Positions 58,013-64,000 of a DNA stretch of 64,000 nt are shown one piece after another. Positions within the stretch are counted from its first letter, which is position 1. Every line of letters begins with the position of its first letter. Source of the DNA: Psychrobacter piscatorii (GTDB taxonomy: Bacteria > Pseudomonadota > Gammaproteobacteria > Pseudomonadales > Moraxellaceae). Location: contig NZ_CAJHAR010000010.1 in the NCBI RefSeq assembly GCF_904846415.1, positions 51,326-115,325 on the forward strand, in the 5' to 3' direction. The position numbers and the translations under genes are program-made. A model generated the notes under the pieces. That model did not search any database and had not been told where the DNA came from. It saw nothing but the letters and a program-made list of their open reading frames with translations.

Positions 58013-58312
58013 TTTCTGCTTATGTGGTATTGCTCAAAATACCTAAGAAGTTTGATAAATTCAGTGTCATTTAACGATTTTTTATTGATGATTAATGTAG
58101 CTAACGGTTTGGTAAAACCGTAAGAAAGGGAAAATAGAGTATCAGCAGCAATACATAAATAATGAACAGTCGTTTATTTTAATCGATGGCGATCATAATA
58201 TTAGCTTGTCTTGACACACAATTCTGATTATTCTTAATTGTGGCTTATTTTTAGTATTAGAGGATACATGAATAAAAATAAGCGAACTTTTAACAACGAC
58301 AGGGAATGTACT
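58013..58312. other. Region upstream of the acyl-CoA ligase gene
   Basis: AT-rich sequence holding the candidate promoter at 58211-58239. An in-frame ATG at 58268 with AGAGGA before it could add 15 residues to the ligase, but homologues start at the next ATG (58313). Confidence 0.5.
58211..58239 (+). promoter_or_regulatory. Candidate promoter for the acyl-CoA ligase gene
   Basis: A consensus TTGACA is followed after 17 bases by TTAATT, about 75 bases before the ATG. Confidence 0.55.
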
Positions 58313-59941
58313 ATGTTAGGAAAAATGATGTATCAGCCATTGCTGATCAGTGGTCTAATCGAACACGCTGCCCGCTATCACGGTGATACGGCAGTTTTGT
58401 CCAAAGAAGTCGATGGACAAATGACTCATACTAATTGGCTTACGATTTCGAATAACTCAAAACGGTTGGCGAACGCCTTAGCTGCCCTCGGATTAAAATC
58501 ATCAGAGCGCTTAGCCACATTGGCTTGGAACAATCGCCGTCACTTAGAAGCTTGGTATGCGATTTCAGGCAGTGGCATGGTTTGCCATACCATTAATCCA
58601 CGTCTATTTCCTGAGCAGCTTAGCTACATTATCAATGATGCGGATGACCGCGTGCTATTCTTTGATGTTACATTCCTACCGCTCATTATGGCAATTAAAG
58701 AAGATATTAAAGGGATTGAGCACTTTATTTGCTTGAGCGCTCGAGAGGATAGTGTTGTCGAAAAACTGCCTGATGTATTATTTTTTGATGAGTTATTAGC
58801 AGAAAGTTCTACTGACTTTGATTGGCCTCAGTTTGATGAAGCCACTGCCAGCTCGCTTTGCTATACCTCAGGAACGACAGGCAATCCTAAAGGCATTTTA
58901 TACACGCACCGCTCTTCTGTGCTTCATGCGATGGCATTGTGCATGCCGGATGTGTCGGGATTATCTGCGCAAGATGTCCTACTCCCTGTGGTACCGATGT
59001 TCCATGTTAACGCTTGGGGCACCCCTTATGCGGCTGCATTGACTGGCTGCTCTCTGATGCTCCCAGGCCCCAATCTGGATGGTGATAGCCTAGTTTCTCT
59101 CATTGATGATTATAAGGTGACGGTTGCGTTAGGCGTTCCGACGATTTGGCAAAGCCTATTGACTGCCGCTAAAGCCAGAGGTAGTAAGCTTGATAGTATG
59201 ACGCGGACCATTGTCGGTGGCGCCGCTTGTCCACCATCAGTGATTAAAACGTTTAGAGAAGATTTTAATTGTGATGCGGTACACGGCTGGGGTATGACGG
59301 AGACCAGTCCACTTGGAACGATGAATCAAATAAAGGCTAAGCATAAATCACTGAGTAAAGATGAGATTAACGAGCTACGTAACTCTCAAGGACGTCCACC
59401 GTATGGTGTTCAGTTACGTCTCATAGATACTGATGAGCCACTTAAGCCAGTCAAAGAGGATGGGGTGTCTCAGGGTCGCTTGCAGATCAAAGGTCACTGG
59501 ATTATCAACGATTATTACACAGAGAATCCTGATGCCATTACGGAAGATGGCTGGTTCGATACGGGTGATATTGCAACCATTGATGCTGATGGCTATATGA
59601 ATATTCGTGACCGATCAAAAGATTTAATCAAATCTGGCGGAGAATGGATCTCCTCAGTAGAGCTTGAAAATATCGCTGCCGCCCATCCACAGATAAAAAT
59701 GGCAGCTGCTATCGCGGCAAAACATAAAAAATGGGGAGAACGTCCGGTACTGATTGTGGTAAAAGAAGAGAATGCAGAACTCGATGAGTCACAAGTGCTA
59801 AGTTTTTATGAAGATAAAATTGCTAGCTGGCAGATACCTAACAAAGTTATTTTTGTAGAAAACATCGTACTGAACGGTGCCGGAAAAATGGTGAAAAAAG
59901 ATTTGCGCGATGATTATGGTGATGTATTGTTGGACATGTGA
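58313..59941 (+). CDS. alkK: Medium-chain acyl-CoA ligase (AlkK-like)
   Basis: The 542-aa AMP-forming ligase activates fatty acids to CoA esters. It starts MLGKMMYQPLLISGLIEHAA like Pseudomonas AlkK and has the AMP-binding motif CYTSGTTGNPKGILY, VPMFHVNAWGTPY, HGWGMTETSPLGT, the hinge DGWFDTGDIATIDADG and the catalytic lysine in GAGKMVKKDLR. AGGGA lies seven bases before the ATG at 58313. It stands alone, so fatty-acid rather than alkane use is the safer reading. Last core gene before the accessory region. Confidence 0.9.
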   Translation: MLGKMMYQPLLISGLIEHAARYHGDTAVLSKEVDGQMTHTNWLTISNNSKRLANALAALGLKSSERLATLAWNNRRHLEAWYAISGSGMVCHTINPRLFPEQLSYIINDADDRVLFFDVTFLPLIMAIKEDIKGIEHFICLSAREDSVVEKLPDVLFFDELLAESSTDFDWPQFDEATASSLCYTSGTTGNPKGILYTHRSSVLHAMALCMPDVSGLSAQDVLLPVVPMFHVNAWGTPYAAALTGCSLMLPGPNLDGDSLVSLIDDYKVTVALGVPTIWQSLLTAAKARGSKLDSMTRTIVGGAACPPSVIKTFREDFNCDAVHGWGMTETSPLGTMNQIKAKHKSLSKDEINELRNSQGRPPYGVQLRLIDTDEPLKPVKEDGVSQGRLQIKGHWIINDYYTENPDAITEDGWFDTGDIATIDADGYMNIRDRSKDLIKSGGEWISSVELENIAAAHPQIKMAAAIAAKHKKWGERPVLIVVKEENAELDESQVLSFYEDKIASWQIPNKVIFVENIVLNGAGKMVKKDLRDDYGDVLLDM

Positions 59942-60060
59942 TGGTATTTTCGTAAAGTAGTGTGTATTCTAAACGCCCCTGATATGCGTTGAAAATCGAC
60001 GTGTATCAGAATTGCGAGTGATAATAAATACAGCAGGACAGTATGGAACACCAGATACAA

Positions 60061-60085
60061 CAAAGCCCCTGATATCAGGGGCTTT
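60061..60085. terminator. Hairpin after the acyl-CoA ligase gene
   Basis: AAAGCCCCTGA and TCAGGGGCTTT pair nearly without a loop. Only three T residues follow, so it is a weak terminator by itself. Confidence 0.6.
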
Positions 60086-60118
60086 AGCTGTTCTATAAGA
60101 TAGTATAGGACTATGTAA

Positions 60119-60139
60119 TGGTACCCGGAGCCGGAACGG
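60119..60139 (-). repeat. tRNA 3'-end-like fragment, possible att remnant
   Basis: On the minus strand the 21 bases read GTTCCGGCTCCGGGTACCA preceded by CC, like the last part of a tRNA T arm and acceptor stem with encoded CCA, but with the T loop shortened. No tRNA body adjoins it. Such pieces often mark integrase attachment sites of genomic islands. Confidence 0.45.
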
Positions 60140-60194
60140 TATTGTGTAATTAAGTATTTGATTTTATTTATTAAATTATTTTGCGTTCGATATA

Positions 60195-60214
60195 ATGTAC
60201 ATTATAGTGTACAT
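60195..60214. promoter_or_regulatory. Palindromic operator-like site
   Basis: ATGTACA and TGTACAT are perfect arms around TTATAG; each arm contains the self-complementary TGTACA. It overlaps the AT-rich edge of the accessory block and lies just beyond the stop of the 365-aa gene. Confidence 0.45.
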
Positions 60215-60256
60215 GAGATAGGGTTTTCAAAAATTCATGGTAAATATTTTATGTCA

Positions 60257-61354
60257 TTAAGTTTTATCGTAAGCGTCATCAATTAGCTGCTGAAGATACT
60301 CAGTGCTACTTACTCCATAATCGCTAGCCAATTTTTTTAGCTTATTTATGTGCCTTCTATTCAAAATGTATTCAAGAGCGGACTCAGCATCTTTTTTATC
60401 ACGAAACTTCTTTTGACTCCAGGCACCGCGCATCTTTCTAATAATCTCTTTCTTTTTCAGACTCATACCTGATGTTCCATACGTAGTGCTATTATTATCT
60501 AATCCTGTATCTATAATGTCGAGAGAGGCACAAACTTGTTCATATATGCTTTGCAAAGTATCTGTTAAAAACCCCCTTGGTTGTATGAGGAGATTTTGTG
60601 AATACAAGTGTTCTTGTGCCCATAGAATTTGTTGTTCGTTTTTTACGTCTAACCAATCTGTGTACTTTTCCGAAGTCCTACGTAAGCTGTATTCAACTTT
60701 AGCACAATTTATAAACTCTGACTTTCGTTCAAACTGTTTTATGTGTTTATTTAAACGTAGAGTAGAGTTACGACGATTGCTAGTACTACTTGTATCATAA
60801 TTCTCTCTAATAGGTCTAGAGGGTCTAGGAGGTAAACTAATACTCATATCATAAATATTTGTGGCTACATTTCGTGGTTTCATAACCCTTACATATCTAC
60901 CATCATTCATTGATCGGTTGTTATATATGTTATTGGATTCTTCCTCTGTTAAAAGGTAACAGGTGTCAAATCCTTTTAGACAATCATCTATGTATGTTGT
61001 ACGTAGGATAGGTTGGAATTTTAAGATGTAAGGAGTCAGAGCTTTGAATCTATTCTTCTTAAGGTAGTCATCAAACCATAATACTACTCTCAAACTTTTG
61101 AATATCCAGTCTACTGCTTTATCGTCGAGTACATGATTATGTGCTATATCAATGTAGCTATCTAAGTCTTCAGACATTATATTGAGTTCTGCTAGTCTTC
61201 TGCTTAAATAATCCACATCAACAACAGAAGTGCTCTGTGACTTATCGATAGATACTTCCGTCATTAATACATACAGCAACCTAGGCGATAAGCCTTTAAT
61301 TTTCGATTTAATATAATCGCTATCTAATAGTCCATCGTCTCTAGTAGTCATCAT
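60257..61354 (-). CDS. Unrecognised 365-aa protein in the AT-rich accessory block
   Basis: I do not recognise this protein. It is hydrophilic, with many basic and Asn/Ser residues, no signal peptide and no membrane helix. The first 135 residues look helical (LSPRLLYVLMTEVSIDKSQ, then YIDDCLKGFDTCYLL); residues 165-215 are polar and likely disordered (SLPPRPSRPIREN). The last 60 residues (KKKEIIRKMRGAWSQKKFR, then NRRHINKLKKLASDYGVSSTEY) resemble a short DNA-binding helical tail. Base composition is far more AT-rich than the neighbours, indicating transfer. The convergent end faces the tRNA-like fragment. It may be a replication or regulatory protein of the element; that is inference. Confidence 0.6.
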   Translation of the reverse strand: MMTTRDDGLLDSDYIKSKIKGLSPRLLYVLMTEVSIDKSQSTSVVDVDYLSRRLAELNIMSEDLDSYIDIAHNHVLDDKAVDWIFKSLRVVLWFDDYLKKNRFKALTPYILKFQPILRTTYIDDCLKGFDTCYLLTEEESNNIYNNRSMNDGRYVRVMKPRNVATNIYDMSISLPPRPSRPIRENYDTSSTSNRRNSTLRLNKHIKQFERKSEFINCAKVEYSLRRTSEKYTDWLDVKNEQQILWAQEHLYSQNLLIQPRGFLTDTLQSIYEQVCASLDIIDTGLDNNSTTYGTSGMSLKKKEIIRKMRGAWSQKKFRDKKDAESALEYILNRRHINKLKKLASDYGVSSTEYLQQLIDDAYDKT

Positions 61355-61824
61355 TACACTCTAAATTATTAATATTTAAATAATAATTGTACTACAATTT
61401 ACTATTAGTTTAATAATATTGACATAATTATACAGTAATATTTTAGTAATGATTATTATGTAAGTTATCTTGTATTACTGGGCTGTATAGCTTATTTGGA
61501 AGTATTTTAGTATAAATGCGATTTATTAATACTGGTTCACTTAGTTGCTGCGAGGGTATAGTTTGACAATGCTTGACTTCGACTAGTTTATTGTCTTCTG
61601 ACTTGATGTAATAATTAAGCTAACTCCATCCCAATTTTCATCACTCAAAAAGCCTGAAAACCCAGTATCCAGTTGATGACAAAACACTAGAAACTCTGCT
61701 GCCAAATTTCTCTTATATGGTTGGTATCTATGTTATTGATTAATACTACTCAGTACTTATCATTAAAAAATACTACTAGACCCTACTCTATGAACAATTC
61801 GTTCCCATTCATAGGAGTAGTCTC
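61355..61824. other. AT-rich control region of the accessory element
   Basis: This 470-base stretch separates the 365-aa gene from the Gp2-like gene, which run in opposite directions. It contains a TTGACA at 61419-61424 and another at 61563-61568 without good -10 partners, and the strong hairpin at 61783-61820. A replication origin would be plausible here. Confidence 0.5.
61783..61820 (+). promoter_or_regulatory. Hairpin enclosing the ribosome site of the Gp2-like gene
   Basis: CTACTCTATGAA (61783-61794) pairs with TTCATAGGAGTAG (61808-61820) with one bulged base around a 13-base loop. The 3' arm contains the AGGAG Shine-Dalgarno (61813-61817) for the ATG at 61825. It could hide the ribosome site, serve as an origin hairpin, or both. 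Confidence 0.7.
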
Positions 61825-62760
61825 ATGTCATACCCACATATCCATCAATCCAAACTTATCAGTACTATCGATTTATTAGTCAGAGATGTGCTATTTGGAG
61901 ATATTGATATCAGCCAAGTCAGCGTTCAGCTATCAAAACTGTATTTGCCGTTGATAGAGAATTACGATCCCGCATTGAAGTACATGCCAACTATTAAAGC
62001 CTTCAAAAAGAGCACCAAAAAAGTGATGGATAACCCACACTCACAGACTCATAGATGGGGCTATTACAATACGAATAGGTTCATTGACTATCTACAGACT
62101 CATAAGAACTCTATTGTGACTAAAGATAGGTCACTCAGTAGAAAGGAGAAAAACCATAGCAAATCGCTTGAAACAGATTTACGCATATCATTTAAGAAGC
62201 ATTCTAGGCTACTATTTGTCAGGGTTGATTTATTCTACTTAAAAGACACTATGTATCTGGTCACTATTGCAGACTTACGTCGACATCTGACAAAGCTCAG
62301 AGACTTTATAGGCAATAAAAGGACATGCTTTGAAGGCTTGGTATACAATGCTATAGCGATAGAACAAGGGCATGAACATGGTTACCATTGTCATGTCCTG
62401 TTAATCTATAACGGTGCTGACCGCTGGAAAGACACCTATTTAGGCCAAGCAGTAGGAGAGAAGTGGGAAAGCATTACTGATGGTCTGGGTTCTTACTACA
62501 ATTGCAATCATCCAGCGAATAAGAGAGCTTATGAAAAGAGTGGCACACTAGGTATTGGCATGATAAGTCGTCACGATGAACAAGCCGTTGAGAATGCGAT
62601 AAGAACAGCCTTATACCTCACTGACCCCGGTAAAACTGACCGCTATACTGATAGGCTTGACCAGCATCTAAAGGTGAAGCTACCTAAAATGCAAGCTTTT
62701 ACTCGTGGGATTGTTAAAGATAAGAAGAAAAAGAAGAAGCATTCCTCTTTAAACCCATAG
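61825..62760 (+). CDS. Inovirus Gp2 / YagK-YfjJ C-terminal domain protein
   Basis: The 311-aa basic protein matches the YagK/YfjJ (inovirus Gp2) type found in filamentous prophages and integrated elements: a polar N-terminal half, the core LLFVRVDLFYLKD, then GLVYNAIAIEQGHEHGYHCH, AVGEKWESITDGLGSYYNCN and ALYLTDPGKTDRY, and a poly-lysine tail. The H-x-H pair in GYHCHVLLIY resembles the metal motif of rolling-circle Rep proteins. A replication role is inferred. Its ribosome site lies inside a strong hairpin directly upstream. Followed by a terminator. Confidence 0.8.
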   Translation: MSYPHIHQSKLISTIDLLVRDVLFGDIDISQVSVQLSKLYLPLIENYDPALKYMPTIKAFKKSTKKVMDNPHSQTHRWGYYNTNRFIDYLQTHKNSIVTKDRSLSRKEKNHSKSLETDLRISFKKHSRLLFVRVDLFYLKDTMYLVTIADLRRHLTKLRDFIGNKRTCFEGLVYNAIAIEQGHEHGYHCHVLLIYNGADRWKDTYLGQAVGEKWESITDGLGSYYNCNHPANKRAYEKSGTLGIGMISRHDEQAVENAIRTALYLTDPGKTDRYTDRLDQHLKVKLPKMQAFTRGIVKDKKKKKKHSSLNP

Positions 62761-62846
62761 CAAAATAATCTCAGGTATATACTATTTTAATGAGATAGCG
62801 CATTAGTAGTTAGTAAAGCGCCTAATCCAATCAACATTTAATCAAT

Positions 62847-62874
62847 AAAGGTCTGCCTCGTGCAGGCCTTTTTT
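62847..62874 (+). terminator. Terminator after the Gp2-like gene
   Basis: GGTCTGC and GCAGGCC pair (one G-U) around four bases and run into six T residues. It sits just before the zinc-ribbon gene. Confidence 0.8.
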
Positions 62875-62898
62875 ATGCCCAAAATAAAAGGAGTGCTT

Positions 62899-63180
62899 AT
62901 GAAAACCATTTGTCCATGTTGTCAGTCAACTGCGGTCTATGAGATGACTGATGGCATCAGTATCAATTTGATTGAGCAGCTATTGTCCCCTGCGGTTCTC
63001 GTCAGCCTTGGCGTTAGTCTGTGCAAGACGCTTAAGGTTCATCCTGCTATAGGCGTGGTTGCAGGCACAACAGTTGCCGCACTGATTGAGATGACCCAGT
63101 CTCATCAAGCGCTACCGCTGCTAGTCAATCAGCAGTATCGCTGTGATGACTGCTCCCATGTGTTCACCTCACTTCATTAA
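62899..63180 (+). CDS. Small zinc-ribbon protein
   Basis: The 93-aa protein has an N-terminal C-x-C-C (TICPCCQS, C5, C7, C8) and a C-terminal RCDDCSHVF, giving a split zinc ribbon around a hydrophobic middle (PAVLVSLGVSL, AIGVVAGTTVAALIE). The middle may be a membrane or oligomerisation segment. AAAGGAG lies seven bases before the ATG; the longer frame from 62860 starts inside the terminator. It lies between the Gp2-like and DUF932 genes, so it belongs to the element. Function unknown. Confidence 0.7.
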   Translation: MKTICPCCQSTAVYEMTDGISINLIEQLLSPAVLVSLGVSLCKTLKVHPAIGVVAGTTVAALIEMTQSHQALPLLVNQQYRCDDCSHVFTSLH

Positions 63181-63240
63181 CTCTCAACTCAACCCTCTAA
63201 CTTATTCAATTATAAATTATCAATAAAAAGGAAAATTATC

Positions 63241-64000
63241 ATGGCACATTTAATCGAAAGTATGGCGTACGTAGGCGAAACCCCTTGGCATGGTCTTGGT
63301 AATGAGCTATCACCTAAGCAGCCACTTGAGGTTTGGGCACGCGAGGCAGGACTTGATTGGCGTATCGAGTCCTCGGATGTCAGCTACATGTCAAGCAATG
63401 ACAAAGGTCATAACCTCATCATGCCCTTTGCTGAGAACAAGGTACTTTATCGCAGTGACAACCTAGAGCCGTTATCAGTCGTCAGTCAACGCTATCAAGA
63501 AGTACAACCGCGTGAGATTTTAGAGTTCTATCGTGATCTCACTGAGCAGTCGGATTTCGAGCTTGAGACTGCTGGTGTGCTCAAAGGTGGTAGAAAGTTA
63601 TGGGCGCTCGCCCGTACAGGCCAGTCAGCAACGCTCAAAGGTGGTGATGTTAGTAACGGCTATCTACTACTAGCAACGGCTTGTGATGGGACGCTAGCCA
63701 CCACAGCACAGTTCACTAATATTCGTGTGGTCTGTAATAACACGCTTGCTGTTAGCTTAGCCAACGGAGGTGGCGGTGTGGTCAAAGTGCCGCATAGTAC
63801 CTCCTTTGATGCTGATAGCGTCAAGCAGCAATTAGGCGTATCGGTGAAGCAGTGGGAAGAACACGTTTATGAGATGAAGCAGTTATCAGAGCGACGAGTC
63901 ACCCAAGCAGAAGCGGCCAATTATCTTAGCCGTGTGTTTAACGATCAGGACAATGATCTTATTCTGTTTAACCGCGCTAAGAAAGAAAAAGAGGCCGTGC
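63241..64000 (+). CDS. DUF932 phage/plasmid-type protein, 5' part
   Basis: The frame opens at ATG 63241 (AAAAGGA nine bases upstream) and is still open at the window end after 253 codons, so the gene continues. The product begins MAHLIESMAYVGETPWHGLG, then VVSQRYQEVQPREILEF, LLLATACDGTLATTAQFTNI and RVVCNNTLAVSLA. That is the DUF932 / TIGR03299 family found on plasmids, phages and integrative elements next to defence or replication genes. Molecular function is unknown. Composition is close to that of the core genome, unlike the block at 60140-61800. Confidence 0.88.
   Translation, partial: MAHLIESMAYVGETPWHGLGNELSPKQPLEVWAREAGLDWRIESSDVSYMSSNDKGHNLIMPFAENKVLYRSDNLEPLSVVSQRYQEVQPREILEFYRDLTEQSDFELETAGVLKGGRKLWALARTGQSATLKGGDVSNGYLLLATACDGTLATTAQFTNIRVVCNNTLAVSLANGGGGVVKVPHSTSFDADSVKQQLGVSVKQWEEHVYEMKQLSERRVTQAEAANYLSRVFNDQDNDLILFNRAKKEKEAV

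Larger units (their letters stand above)
59942..60256. other. Boundary region between core genes and the accessory block
   Basis: This 315-base stretch holds the ligase-side hairpin (60061-60085), a tRNA 3'-end-like fragment (60119-60139) and an operator-like palindrome (60195-60214). The composition turns sharply AT-rich at about 60140. Confidence 0.6.

Noticed and set aside
60119..60139. Complete tRNA gene
   Set aside because: Only an acceptor and part of a T stem can be seen, and the adjoining sequence does not fold into the other arms.
1..64000. CRISPR array or rRNA operon
   Set aside because: No regularly spaced repeats and no rRNA-like sequence were seen on either strand.

Overview
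The window looks like chromosome of a Moraxellaceae gamma-proteobacterium, most likely Psychrobacter. The evidence is the protein sequences (tmRNA tag ANDETYALAA, an isc operon led by iscR, CreBC, AlkK-like ligase, HopJ-family protein), the moderately AT-rich composition, and core neighbourhoods such as ihfB-lapA-pyrF and alaS-lysC-csrA. This assignment is inference from family knowledge; no search was run.

Layout. 1-10150: ihfB 3' end, lapA, pyrF, a phosphoesterase, a histidine phosphatase, rpsT (minus), an NAD(P)-binding protein, rraA, mfd and a HIT protein. 10154-11482: first copy of a 1329-bp IS3-family element. 11698-13122: membrane class III adenylate cyclase. 13225-19316 (minus): the iron-sulfur operon iscR-iscS-iscU-iscA-hscB-hscA-fdx with an IscR-type operator. 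19801-25175: an SCP2/UbiJ-like membrane protein, hupB, ppiD and purH. 25325-31618 (minus): fis, a DUF3426 zinc-ribbon protein, prmA, a TPR lipoprotein and a class A PBP. 31988-37273: ccoI-type copper ATPase, Bax1-I family protein, nadK, DUF1315. 37331-38659: second IS copy. 38687-45960 (minus): HopJ-family protein, csrA, lysC, alaS, DUF389. 46236-55327: small membrane protein, L,D-transpeptidase, prmB, aroC, creC-creB, a GDPD lipoprotein. 55666-59941: carboxylesterase, ssrA (tmRNA), two paralogous small proteins of unknown family, alkK-like acyl-CoA ligase.

60119-64000 is accessory. A tRNA 3'-end-like fragment and a palindromic operator-like site precede a very AT-rich stretch with an unrecognised 365-aa gene. 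Then come an inovirus Gp2 (YagK/YfjJ)-type protein whose Shine-Dalgarno lies in a strong hairpin, a small zinc-ribbon protein and the start of a DUF932 phage/plasmid-type gene. This looks like the edge of an integrated phage- or plasmid-like element continuing past the window.

The least explained items are the tandem small-protein pair behind ssrA, the accessory block at the right end, the insertion of both IS copies just behind rho-independent terminators, and terminator-like hairpins inside the isc operon and in the purH leader.
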